DNA from: Syntrophus aciditrophicus
Lineage (GTDB): Bacteria > Desulfobacterota > Syntrophia > Syntrophales > UBA5619
Direction: 5' to 3'
DNA length: 53,407 nucleotides
Assembly (NCBI GenBank): GCA_020726025.1
Contig: DYTH01000003.1
Location: forward strand, 1-53,407
Made by a program: the position numbers and the translations under genes. The notes beneath the pieces are model-generated. The model was not told the DNA's origin and ran no database searches. It saw nothing but the letters and a program-made list of their open reading frames with translations. Shown here piece after piece: positions 35,346 through 43,749 of this stretch (its first letter is position 1; every line of letters begins with the position of its first letter).

Positions 35346-36659
35346 ATGACAACAAAAAAGCTGAAAAAAACCGGTTTGATATTCTTTCCCGCCTTCGACT
35401 GGGCGATATCTCCCACCCACCCGGAGAGGGAGGAGCGCCTGCTCTACACGCAGGATCAGGTCTTCGAGGAAGGGCTTTTGGATTTTGACAACATCCGCGA
35501 ATACAAACCGGAAGTAGCCGCAGCCGAAGACATCAACCGAGCCCACATCTGCGTGCCCGATGCCGGGTCCGTCGTTACCGAATCCCATCTTATTTCGGCC
35601 GGAGGGGCCATCACAGCGGCAAGGAAGGTTCTTTCCGGGGAGGTTGACAACGCCTTCGCCCTTGTCAGACCGCCCGGCCATCATGCCATGCTCGTCGTTC
35701 ATGGGGCCAGGGGTTTCTGCAACGTGAATATCGAAGCCATCATGATCGAGTACATTCGCCGCCATTACGGCCACAAAAGAATCGCCGTCGTGGATACCGA
35801 CTGCCATCACGGAGACGGAACCCAGGATATCTTCTGGAACGACCCTGATACCCTCTGCATCTCCATGCACCAGGATGGGCGGACGCTTTATCCGGGCACA
35901 GGATTCATCAACGACTTCGGCGGCCCCAACGCCCTCGGTGCGACCATCAACATCCCGCTCCCGCCCGAAACCGGCGACGAGGGCTATCTGAGCGTTGTCG
36001 AACGGGTCGTTCTGCCGATACTGGACGCGTTCAAACCCGATATCGTCATCAACTCGGCCGGTCAGGACAACCACTACTCCGACCCGTTGACCAACATGCT
36101 GGTTTCCGCGCAGGGATACGCCAGACTCAACGAATTGCTCGCCCCCGACATCGCCGTTCTTGAGGGGGGCTATTCGATTGAACGGGCTCTTCCCTACACC
36201 AATGTCGGGATCATCCTCGCAATGGCCGGGCTCGATTACAGCCATGTCCGGGAACCCGATTACAATCCGGAAAAACTCCGTCAAAGCTCCTCCGTCACCA
36301 GGGCAATAGACGGGGAAATCGATGAGATACTGGATCTCTGGAAACACCGGCACAGCATGAAAAAAAAGGTCGCCGGCGATGCACGTTACTTCAAACGCAA
36401 AAAATCCATTTATTACGACACCGACAACATCCGGGAGACACAGACCGAGACGGTGCGCATCTGTGATGACTGCGGCGGAATGGTGATGATCGAATCCTTT
36501 GCCAGCACCGGCAACAACATCTTTGCCGTTGTTCTTCCCCCCCGCTGCTGTCCGGAGTGCCGGGCGGAGGGAGAGGAATTTTACGCCTGCACCGATCACG
36601 GCAGGTACAACCACATCTATTTTCAGGACAGAGACAGGGGAATTTTCCTGTCTAAATAA
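35346..36659 (+). CDS. Histone deacetylase / acetylpolyamine amidohydrolase-like protein with Cys cluster
   Basis: 437 aa. Residues 1-340 form an arginase/deacetylase fold: RPPGHHAM (108-115), VDTDCHHGDGTQDIFW with the zinc ligands Asp152 and His154, a third ligand in AGQDNHYSDPL, and EGGYS with the catalytic Tyr position. These enzymes remove acyl groups from lysine, polyamines or other amines in the cytoplasm. The last 80 residues are an extension with CDDCGG and CCPECRAE pairs, likely binding a metal, which ordinary bacterial homologues such as AcuC do not have. AGGGG lies about 11 bases before the ATG. Flanked by an oxoprolinase-like and a CMD-like gene with short gaps (31 and 18 bases), so co-expression is probable. 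Confidence 0.9.
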   Translation: MTTKKLKKTGLIFFPAFDWAISPTHPEREERLLYTQDQVFEEGLLDFDNIREYKPEVAAAEDINRAHICVPDAGSVVTESHLISAGGAITAARKVLSGEVDNAFALVRPPGHHAMLVVHGARGFCNVNIEAIMIEYIRRHYGHKRIAVVDTDCHHGDGTQDIFWNDPDTLCISMHQDGRTLYPGTGFINDFGGPNALGATINIPLPPETGDEGYLSVVERVVLPILDAFKPDIVINSAGQDNHYSDPLTNMLVSAQGYARLNELLAPDIAVLEGGYSIERALPYTNVGIILAMAGLDYSHVREPDYNPEKLRQSSSVTRAIDGEIDEILDLWKHRHSMKKKVAGDARYFKRKKSIYYDTDNIRETQTETVRICDDCGGMVMIESFASTGNNIFAVVLPPRCCPECRAEGEEFYACTDHGRYNHIYFQDRDRGIFLSK

Positions 36660-36677
36660 AAAACAAAGGAGTGATTC

Positions 36678-37067
36678 ATGGCAGACGCGATTGACGAAAA
36701 AACAAAAGAAACAGCAAAGAAGCTTTTTGATGGCGGTGCGAAACTTGAGCCGTCGTACCTCATCTGGAAGGCCTTCGACAAGGACCTGGCCAAGGATTTT
36801 TCCCGTTTTATTACCGGAAATCTCTACTCGCGGACGGTGCTGACCCCGCAGGAACGGCAGATGGCGGCATGCGCAATCCTTGCCTCAATCCGCGCGGGTG
36901 AGGAATTGAAGCTTCACGTCAACGCCGCGCTCAATGTCGGCTGCGACCCCAAAAAGCTTGCGGAAGTCTTCTTCCAGGTGGCCACCTACGCGGGGATGCC
37001 CGCCGTCAATGAAGCGCTGGCGGTCTTCCGGTCTGTCCTCGTCGAGCGGGGAGAGTGGCCGGTGTAG
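36678..37067 (+). CDS. Carboxymuconolactone decarboxylase (CMD) family protein
   Basis: 129 aa, all-helical. LTPQERQMAACAILASIRAGEELKLHVNAALNVGCDPKKLAEVFFQVATYAGMPAVNEAL contains the family's Glu and His pair; the CxxC of AhpD-type peroxidase relatives is absent, so a thiol peroxidase function is unlikely. True decarboxylase activity cannot be inferred either, as no aromatic ring-cleavage gene is nearby. AAAGGAG precedes the ATG. It lies 18 bases after the deacetylase-like gene and ends the operon; the convergent enoyl-CoA hydratase gene stops 12 bases later. Confidence 0.85.
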   Translation: MADAIDEKTKETAKKLFDGGAKLEPSYLIWKAFDKDLAKDFSRFITGNLYSRTVLTPQERQMAACAILASIRAGEELKLHVNAALNVGCDPKKLAEVFFQVATYAGMPAVNEALAVFRSVLVERGEWPV

Positions 37068-37078
37068 AAAAAAGGGTG

Positions 37079-37876
37079 TTACTCGCCGCGGAAAACCGGT
37101 TTTCGCTTTTCCGCGAAGGCGGCAAGCGCCTCCATGCGGTCTTTGGTCGGAATCGTCACATCATACGCCTTCGACTCAAGGGGCAGGCCCACCCCCAGGG
37201 ATGCCTCCATCCCGTAATTTACCGCGAACTTCGCCTGGGCAACCCCGATCGGGCCGTTTTTGGCTATCTCCCGCGCCATTTCCAGAGAGGCCGCCATCAG
37301 TTCCTCCGGCTCGACAACCTTGTTGACAAGCCCTATCTGGAGGGCGGTCTGCGCATCGATCCTGCGTGCGGTAAAGAGAAGCTCCTTGGCTTTGGCGATT
37401 CCCACGATTCTGGGCAGCCGCTGGGTGCCTCCGCCGCCCGGGATAATGCCAAGGCTGGTTTCGGTAAGCCCCATGATGACGCTGGAAGAGGCGATCCGGA
37501 TATCGCAGGCAAGGGCAATCTCCGTGCCGCCGCCAAAGGCGTAGCCGTTGATTGCGGCGATAACCGGCACGCGCACCTGCTCGACCGCGGTAAAGGTGTT
37601 TCGGATCGTGAAGATGAAGCGGCGCACCTGATCGTCGCTCAGCGTCCGGCGCTCCTTCAGATCGGCGCCGGTTGAAAACGATGATTTCTTCGGGTCGTCG
37701 CCCGCCGCGCCGGTGATAATGATGCAGCGGAGCGCCATGTCAAAGTTGGCCTCACGGATGACGTCCGAAAGTTCAGCCAGCAGGTCAAAGTTGAAGCAGT
37801 TCATCGCCTCGGGGCGATTGAGTGTGAGGATCAGGATCCCTTCGTCGGTTCTTTCCTTCAATAGAACATCAGCCAT
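37079..37876 (-). CDS. Enoyl-CoA hydratase/isomerase family protein
   Basis: 265 aa. The crotonase fold is clear: ILTLNRPEAMNCFN, SFSTGADLKER (oxyanion region), AINGYAFGGGTEIALACDIRIAS and LGIIPGGGGTQRLPRIVG, where Glu in the TETSLGI position is retained for catalysis. It hydrates or isomerises acyl-CoA intermediates in beta-oxidation or ring degradation. The ATG at 37876 follows AAGG; the track start at 37891 is a TTG five codons earlier. It is the last gene of the leftward liv/ligase block, 61 bases after the acyl-CoA ligase, which suggests that the ligase product is degraded by beta-oxidation-type chemistry. Confidence 0.92.
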   Translation of the reverse strand: MADVLLKERTDEGILILTLNRPEAMNCFNFDLLAELSDVIREANFDMALRCIIITGAAGDDPKKSSFSTGADLKERRTLSDDQVRRFIFTIRNTFTAVEQVRVPVIAAINGYAFGGGTEIALACDIRIASSSVIMGLTETSLGIIPGGGGTQRLPRIVGIAKAKELLFTARRIDAQTALQIGLVNKVVEPEELMAASLEMAREIAKNGPIGVAQAKFAVNYGMEASLGVGLPLESKAYDVTIPTKDRMEALAAFAEKRKPVFRGE

Positions 37877-37937
37877 TTCAATACCTTTCAATCAATTAAA
37901 ATGAAGTCGCCTGGAGAAGCCGGGGCATCCGGACGCA

Positions 37938-39746
37938 TTAATCCCCACCTTTGTACATCGATTCAATCAGATCCGCGTATTGCGCATTGATGAACTTGCG
38001 CTTGACCTTCATGGTTGGCGTTACCTCGCCGTCTTCGGTATAGAGCTTCTTGTCGAGGATCCGGAACTTGCGGATATTTTCAACCCGGGCCACCTGGGCG
38101 TTCACCTTGTTGATCTCTTCCTGTATCAGACTAATCACCTCTTCCGTGTGCGTCAGGCTGGCAAATGTGGTGAATTGAACCTTCATATCCTGGGCGTACT
38201 TGACAACATTTTCCTCGTCGATCACGATGATGGCGCTGACAAACTTGCGTTTGTCGCCGATGACCACCGCGTCATTGATATAGGGCGAGAATTTAAGCAG
38301 GTTTTCAATGAACTGCGGGGCGATGTTCTTGCCGCCGGCGGTGATGATCAGATCCTTCTTGCGGTCGGTGATCTTCAGGAAACCTTCCGCGTCGATCTCG
38401 CCGACATCCCCCGTATGCATCCATCCGTCCTGCAGGGCCTCGCGGGTTGTCTCCTCATCCTTGAAATAGCCCTTGAATATTCCCTTGTGGCGGACAAGAA
38501 TTTCACCGTCTTCGGCTATCTTGACATCTGTTTCGGGAAGGGCCCTGCCGACCGTCCCGATCTTGAAGTGTTTCTCTTCGGACATGTGGGTGATGCCGGT
38601 GGTTTCCGTCATCCCGTACCCTTCCCGGATCGGGATGCCGATGCTCTGGAAATATTTCAATATGCTTGCGGATATTGGCGCGGCCCCGGAAAAACCGATC
38701 TTGACCCGGTCAAAACCGAGCCGCTCCTTGAGTTTTCTGAATGTGACGAAATAGGCAAGCTGGTAGGCCAGATACAGCCCCAGGGGAACCGGCCTGCCGG
38801 CAAGTTTGTCGTTGTTGTACCGCTCGCCGATCTTGATCGATACGCCGTAAACAAACTGCTTGAACGGGGTGGCGTCCTTCATCTTCAGGACAATGCCAGA
38901 GTAGTACTTTTCCCAGATTCTCGGCACCGCGTGGAACAGCGTTGGCGAGACGTCCTTCATGTCCGCCATGACAGTGTCGGTGTTCTCGGTGAAATTCACC
39001 GTATGACCGACCGTCATGTGGACCATCATGTCGAAAATCTGTTCGTACACATGATTCAACGGCAGAAACGAGATCGTCTCATCCTCGGGATGCCCCTGGG
39101 TAACGATCGTGGCCTTCTCACCGACCCAGAGATACCCTTCCTGGCAGAGCATGGCGCCCTTGGGGGGACCGGTCGTTCCGGATGTGTAAATAATTCCGGC
39201 GATGTCCTCACCCTTTCCCTGGGCGACAAGCTCATCGAAAAGTTTCGGCTCCTCTTGATCGGTCTTCTCACCGAGCGCGAGCAACTCGTCAAAGCTCATC
39301 ACCATCGGGTCATGGAAATCGCGCAGCCCCTCCATATCCCACACGATCAGCTTCTTCAGGGCAGGGGTGTTCTGACGAAAGGTCAACGCCTTGTCGAGCT
39401 GTTCCTCGTCTTCACAGAGATAGACCACCGAATCGGAATGGCCCACCACGTACTCGCACTCCTTGACCGGGTTGGTCGTGTAAACGCCGACAAAAGTGCC
39501 GCCCGCAGCCATTGCCCCAAAGGCGCAGTAGAGCCATTCCGGCTTGTTTTCACCGATGATCGAGACGTGATCATTCTTCCGCACGCCCAGTTTGTGGAGC
39601 CCCAAAGCCACATAGCGGACCTTCCGCAGATATTCCGACCAGTGAACATCCCGCCAGATGCCGAAATCCTTGTATCTCAGCGCAACCCGTTCGGGCTGTT
39701 TTTCCGTCATCCTGATCAAGGCCTTGGGCATTGTATCTATAAGCAT
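37938..39746 (-). CDS. Long-chain acyl-CoA synthetase (FACS-type AMP ligase)
   Basis: 602 aa. YTSGTTGPPKGAM (P-loop), LPLNHVYEQIFDM, the YGMTETTG motif, GEILVRHKGIFKGYFKDEE, DGWMHTGDVGEID and ITAGGKNIAPQFIEN are typical of the long-chain acyl-CoA synthetase branch of the ANL superfamily, including its long linker region. It activates a carboxylic acid with ATP and CoA. An upstream GGGAG/AAGG marks the ATG. It follows livF at a 111-base gap and precedes the hydratase, so the ABC transporter and the ligase may act on the same acid. Chain length cannot be read from sequence. Confidence 0.92.
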   Translation of the reverse strand: MLIDTMPKALIRMTEKQPERVALRYKDFGIWRDVHWSEYLRKVRYVALGLHKLGVRKNDHVSIIGENKPEWLYCAFGAMAAGGTFVGVYTTNPVKECEYVVGHSDSVVYLCEDEEQLDKALTFRQNTPALKKLIVWDMEGLRDFHDPMVMSFDELLALGEKTDQEEPKLFDELVAQGKGEDIAGIIYTSGTTGPPKGAMLCQEGYLWVGEKATIVTQGHPEDETISFLPLNHVYEQIFDMMVHMTVGHTVNFTENTDTVMADMKDVSPTLFHAVPRIWEKYYSGIVLKMKDATPFKQFVYGVSIKIGERYNNDKLAGRPVPLGLYLAYQLAYFVTFRKLKERLGFDRVKIGFSGAAPISASILKYFQSIGIPIREGYGMTETTGITHMSEEKHFKIGTVGRALPETDVKIAEDGEILVRHKGIFKGYFKDEETTREALQDGWMHTGDVGEIDAEGFLKITDRKKDLIITAGGKNIAPQFIENLLKFSPYINDAVVIGDKRKFVSAIIVIDEENVVKYAQDMKVQFTTFASLTHTEEVISLIQEEINKVNAQVARVENIRKFRILDKKLYTEDGEVTPTMKVKRKFINAQYADLIESMYKGGD

Positions 39747-39857
39747 GCCTTTTTTCTCCCCGTTGGCATAGTATTGTCGCCTCTGCTGCCCTCCCCGGTC
39801 GGGGAGAGAAAATCGTGAGAGGTTTTTTAATCTTGAGCTTTGACGGCTCTTACGTCT

Positions 39858-40640
39858 CTACCGGAAACGCACCTTGCGGCGATACCGTTTATAGCCCTTC
39901 ACCGAAACCTCTTTGGCAATCCCGAGGTAGAACTCCTTGACGTCCTCATCCTCGCGGAGCGCCTCCGGCTTGTCGGCGCGGACAATCCGTCCGTTTTCCA
40001 TCAGAAAGGCAAAATTGGAATATTTAAGCGCCATGTTGACATTCTGCTCGACAACCAGAATCGTCACCCCTTCTTCCCGGTTTATATTGGAGATGATTGT
40101 GAATATCTCCTTCGTCAGAAGAGGCGAAAGACCAAGGGAGGGCTCGTCAAGCATGAGCAGCCTGGGTCGGCTCATCAGGGCCCTTCCGATTGCAAGCATC
40201 TGCTGCTCGCCGCCGCTTAGATGGCCTGCTTCCTGATCGTGCCTTTTTTTGAGGATCGGAAAATAAGTGAATATCCTTTCGACGTCGTCGTTTATCCCCT
40301 TGCGATCCCTTCTGGTATAGGCCCCCATCATGATGTTTTCCATGACGGAAAGCTCCGGGAAAACCTCGCGTCCCTCCGGCACGTAGCTGATGCCCATCCG
40401 GACGATCTCGTCGGTGTTTTTGCGGTCAATCCGCTCCCCGAGAAATTCGATCGTCCCCTTTTCAGGCTGCTCCTCCTTCGAGTCGTAGAGCAGCCGCATG
40501 ATCGTCTTGAGCGTCGTGGTCTTGCCGGCGCCGTTTGCTCCCAGAAGGGCGACGATGTCCCCCTGCTTGACTTCGAAAGAGATGCCGTGAAGGGCCCTTA
40601 TCAAATCATACCAGGTTTCGATATTGTTTACCTTCAGCAT
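39858..40640 (-). CDS. livF: Branched-chain-type ABC transporter ATPase LivF
   Basis: 260 aa, the smaller of the two ATPases. Walker A GANGAGKTT, signature LSGGEQQMLAIGRAL, Walker B RLLMLDEPSLGLSP and the switch His region are complete. The C-terminal tail is basic (KRYRRKVRF), longer than in E. coli LivF (237 aa). Its ATG overlaps the livG stop by one base (TGATG), as is normal for this pair. It works with LivG to energise uptake through LivH/LivM. Confidence 0.95.
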   Translation of the reverse strand: MLKVNNIETWYDLIRALHGISFEVKQGDIVALLGANGAGKTTTLKTIMRLLYDSKEEQPEKGTIEFLGERIDRKNTDEIVRMGISYVPEGREVFPELSVMENIMMGAYTRRDRKGINDDVERIFTYFPILKKRHDQEAGHLSGGEQQMLAIGRALMSRPRLLMLDEPSLGLSPLLTKEIFTIISNINREEGVTILVVEQNVNMALKYSNFAFLMENGRIVRADKPEALREDEDVKEFYLGIAKEVSVKGYKRYRRKVRFR

Positions 40641-41413
40641 CAGCTCTCCTCCCCAAGATACGCCTTGATGACCTCAGGGTGGCTCTGGACAACTGCCGCT
40701 GTTCCTTCAACAATTTTCTGTCCCTGATTAACCGCCAGTATGCGGTCGGAAATGCCCATGATCATCTTCATATCGTGCTCGATCAGCAAAATGGTCACTT
40801 TATAGTCGGCCTGAATGTCCTTTATCCAGATGTTGAGGTCTTCCTTTTCCTCGGTATTCATCCCGGCTGACGGTTCATCGAGAAGAAGCACCTGCGGCTC
40901 CAGGGCCAGCGCCCTGCCCAGTTCGACAAGTTTTCTTTTTCCATAGGGAAGACTGCCCACAAAGGTGTTGCGAACGGACTGAAGATCAAGAAAGTCGATG
41001 ATTCCCTCCACCAGTTCACGGTTGGCTATCTCCTCCCGTGCGGCGGAGGAGCCCCTTCCCCACATGAAGGCGCCTTTGAATATCCCCGTTTTCATGTGGA
41101 GGTGTCTTCCCAGCATCAGGTTATCCATCACCGACGCATTTCCAAAAAGCTCGATGTTCTGGAAGGTGCGGGCAACCCCCCGGCGGGCGATCCGATCCGG
41201 GGTGAGCCCCACCAGATTTTCTCCGTTGAAGACAATGCTGCCATGATTCGGCTGGTATATTCCGCTGATCATGTTGAAAATCGTGGTTTTGCCGGAACCG
41301 TTTGGCCCGATGATGGAAAAGATCGTATTCTTCTCGACGCTGAAGCTGATATCGTTGACCGCCTTCAGGCCGCCGAAGCTGATGCTTAAATTTTCTACCT
41401 TAAAATGATCCAT
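40640..41413 (-). CDS. livG: Branched-chain-type ABC transporter ATPase LivG
   Basis: 257 aa. Walker A GPNGSGKTTIFNMISG, the LivG-type insertion with MLGRHLHMKTG and RNTFVGSLPYGKRKLVELGRAL, and Walker B QVLLLDEPSAGMNTEE. The signature sequence is LPYGKRK instead of LSGGQ, a common LivG trait. It lies 114 bases after the binding-protein gene, with a stem-loop between them. The upstream ribosome-binding site is weak (GGAA), which would lower expression relative to the binding protein. Confidence 0.95.
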   Translation of the reverse strand: MDHFKVENLSISFGGLKAVNDISFSVEKNTIFSIIGPNGSGKTTIFNMISGIYQPNHGSIVFNGENLVGLTPDRIARRGVARTFQNIELFGNASVMDNLMLGRHLHMKTGIFKGAFMWGRGSSAAREEIANRELVEGIIDFLDLQSVRNTFVGSLPYGKRKLVELGRALALEPQVLLLDEPSAGMNTEEKEDLNIWIKDIQADYKVTILLIEHDMKMIMGISDRILAVNQGQKIVEGTAAVVQSHPEVIKAYLGEES

Positions 41414-41476
41414 TTCGAGGAATTTCCATGTATTGAATTCGGTATCGGTGGGTAATCACCATCTCCATGCAAAGAA

Positions 41477-41515
41477 GGCAGCCCCCGGGCGCATGCCGAT
41501 TGCCGGGAAGCTGCC
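41477..41515 (-). promoter_or_regulatory. Stem-loop between livK and livG
   Basis: GGCAGC and GCTGCC form the outer stem and CCCGG/CCGGG the inner one, with two mismatches between them. On the minus strand it is followed by TTCTTTG, a poor U-run. Intercistronic hairpins after the binding-protein gene commonly protect or partly terminate the message so that the binding protein is made in excess. Confidence 0.5.
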
Positions 41516-41527
41516 TGAAAAGTTCTC

Positions 41528-42724
41528 TTATTTGTTCCAGGTGGCCAGGTCGTTTTTCGTCCAGCCCTGAAGCTCGATGTAGCTGCCGTTCGGACCGCAC
41601 TTCTGAATCATGACCGAATCGGTGCCCTGATGCTGTTTTTCCGACCAGGTGACAGGGGGACCAAGTGTCTGGTGACCCTTCACGGAATTCAACGCTTTGA
41701 GCAGCGACTCGGTGCTCAGGTTTCTTCCGGCCTTTTTCAGCGCGTCAACGATCGGATCGGCGAAGAGAAGTCCCGCCATATAGAAGGTGCCCCAGCGCTC
41801 CTGCGGGGCAAGCCTCTTGGCCGCCTCACGGTACTTCACCACATATTTGTTGGTGGTGGAAGTGGGGATATCGCCGAAGGCGCCGGTGATAACGCCTTCC
41901 CAGAGGCCGCCGGTGATCTTGAACATCAGCGGATAATCAGAAAGGGTATCCGAGGAAACCCACTGCGGTTTGAAGCCGACATTGGCGCTTGTCTTGAGCG
42001 CGATGGCGGCCGTCGTGGGACCGACATACATCAGAACGGTATCCGCGCCGGAATTCTTTAGACGCAGAATCTGTGAGCCCAGATCCTTTTCCGTCGGCTC
42101 CACGGAAATTTCGGCGACAAACTGCATCCTGTAAGTGGCCAGCCTGTCCTTTGCCCCGTCAAGACCATCCTTCCCATAGGCGTCGTTCTGATACAATATG
42201 GCAATCTTTTTTGATTTCAGATTTTCAACGATGTACTTCGCCAGAATGCTCGCCTCATCCTTGTAGAGAGGATAGACGGCAAACAGATAGGGATTAAGGG
42301 GCTTGATGAAGTTGTCATCGGCGGCGGAAGGTCCCACCCAGACGATTTTGTTCTGGGCAAGGTAATCCTTGACCGCCATGCCGGTGGCAGACCCAACGCC
42401 GCCGACGAAGGCGAAGACGCCCTGACGCTCGACCAGTTCCTTCACCACGGCCGATGTCTGGGCGGGATTGTACATGTCATCCCGAATGAAATACTTTATT
42501 TTCCGACCGTTGATGCCGCCTTCCTCGTTTACGATATCAAAGAGAAGCTTGCTTCCCCGGGCCACCGAACCCCAGGGCGCGGCCGGCCCGGTCTGGGGGC
42601 CCCACTGGCCGATGCGGATTTCGTTATCGTCAAACCCCGGCGGATTGGCTGCCAGGGACACGCCTGACCACGCCACCGTCGCCGCCAGTACAACCATTGC
42701 GACAAACAATTTCTTCTTGTCCAT
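41528..42724 (-). CDS. livK: Periplasmic binding protein of the Liv-type ABC transporter
   Basis: 398 aa. A signal peptide (KKKLFVAMVVLAATVAWSGVSLAA) is followed by the two-lobed type I periplasmic fold: DNEIRIGQWGPQTGPAAPWG, the region GRKIKYFIRDDMYNPAQT, FVGGVGSATGMAVKDYL and AILYQNDAYGKDGLDG. It captures the substrate and delivers it to LivHM. The family binds amino acids, amides, urea, and in many anaerobes aromatic or aliphatic acids; the nearby acyl-CoA ligase favours an organic acid here, by inference. AGGAGGG precedes the ATG. The gene lies between the permease genes and the ATPase genes. Confidence 0.9.
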   Translation of the reverse strand: MDKKKLFVAMVVLAATVAWSGVSLAANPPGFDDNEIRIGQWGPQTGPAAPWGSVARGSKLLFDIVNEEGGINGRKIKYFIRDDMYNPAQTSAVVKELVERQGVFAFVGGVGSATGMAVKDYLAQNKIVWVGPSAADDNFIKPLNPYLFAVYPLYKDEASILAKYIVENLKSKKIAILYQNDAYGKDGLDGAKDRLATYRMQFVAEISVEPTEKDLGSQILRLKNSGADTVLMYVGPTTAAIALKTSANVGFKPQWVSSDTLSDYPLMFKITGGLWEGVITGAFGDIPTSTTNKYVVKYREAAKRLAPQERWGTFYMAGLLFADPIVDALKKAGRNLSTESLLKALNSVKGHQTLGPPVTWSEKQHQGTDSVMIQKCGPNGSYIELQGWTKNDLATWNK

Positions 42725-42824
42725 AATCTACCCTCCTCATCTGTGGTTTTCAGGATTTACCTTCTTGGACGCCCTACCTCCGCGGTTCAGTAAAATACTG
42801 AACAATATCAGTAATTTCGTGTCG

Positions 42825-43700
42825 CTAAACCTTTTTGACATAATGTTTTGCAAAAAGACCGCTCGGCTTTATACAGAGTACCAGGACAATGACGATGAAA
42901 GCGACAATCGGCTTCCACTCAGGCCAGATATAACCGAAATAATTTTCGATAAGCCCCATAAGTCCCCCCCCGATGATCACACCGGGAATGCTCATCAGTC
43001 CCCCAAGAACCGCTGCGGCAAAGGCGCGCAAAAAGGGCTCCATCATAAACGCGGGATCAAGCGTCGCCCGGGAGGCGAAGAACATGCCGGCAATCGCCCC
43101 GATCAAAGAGCTGAACCCCCACGCGAACGAAAAGACCCGCTCGGTCCTTATCCCCATGATTTTGGCTGCATTTTTATTCTGCTGAGTGGCCCGCATCGCG
43201 GTTCCCAGCCGGGTATATTTGAAAAAGACAAAAAGGATTAGCATGATCAGCGAAGAAACGGAAAGAACGGCGATGGACCAGTTGTTGATGATCATCCCTT
43301 TGATCGGTTCATAGGTGACGGAAGGATTGATGGGAAGGGCAAAAAACTGCTGCTCGGCGCCCCATTTCCAGCTTGCCAGCCCCATCAGAAACATCTCCGC
43401 CCCCAGCGTGATGACGATCATCCCCAGGATCGTCGGGTGTTTGGCAGGGCGCAGAAACAAAAATTCGATCAGAACGCCCATCGCTATCGAAAAGAGCATC
43501 GTGATCAAAAAGGCCATCCAGAAGGGGTAGCCGTAGAAATTGAGGATATGAAAGGCGACAAACGTGGAAAACATCGCCATCTCCCCCTGGGCAAAATTGA
43601 CAACTTCCGATGTCTTGTAAATGATCACCACCGCCGTGGCGAAAAGACCATAGCAGGCGCCGATCGCCAATCCTTCCACAAAAAGCTGACCAAAGGGCAT
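42825..43700 (-). CDS. livH: Liv-type ABC transporter permease LivH
   Basis: 291 aa with about eight membrane helices. GLAIGACYGLFATAVVIIYKTSEVVNFAQGEMAM at the N-terminus and the cytoplasmic loop RATQQNKNAAKIMGIRTERVFSFAWG, then AAAVLGGLMSIPGVIIGGGLMGLIEN, are diagnostic for LivH. The ATG at 43700 with GGGAAGG at good spacing is preferred over the GTG at 43709. It forms the transmembrane channel with LivM. It lies 49 bases after livM. Confidence 0.95.
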   Translation of the reverse strand: MPFGQLFVEGLAIGACYGLFATAVVIIYKTSEVVNFAQGEMAMFSTFVAFHILNFYGYPFWMAFLITMLFSIAMGVLIEFLFLRPAKHPTILGMIVITLGAEMFLMGLASWKWGAEQQFFALPINPSVTYEPIKGMIINNWSIAVLSVSSLIMLILFVFFKYTRLGTAMRATQQNKNAAKIMGIRTERVFSFAWGFSSLIGAIAGMFFASRATLDPAFMMEPFLRAFAAAVLGGLMSIPGVIIGGGLMGLIENYFGYIWPEWKPIVAFIVIVLVLCIKPSGLFAKHYVKKV

Positions 43701-43749
43701 ATCTACCACCTTCCCGAAAGTGTATTTCTTTCCATTATGAATGCATTCT

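Noticed and set aside
37980-39818. 612-aa plus-strand ORF opposite the acyl-CoA ligase
   Set aside because: Long only because of codon bias on the other strand; no domain, while the minus strand has all ANL motifs.
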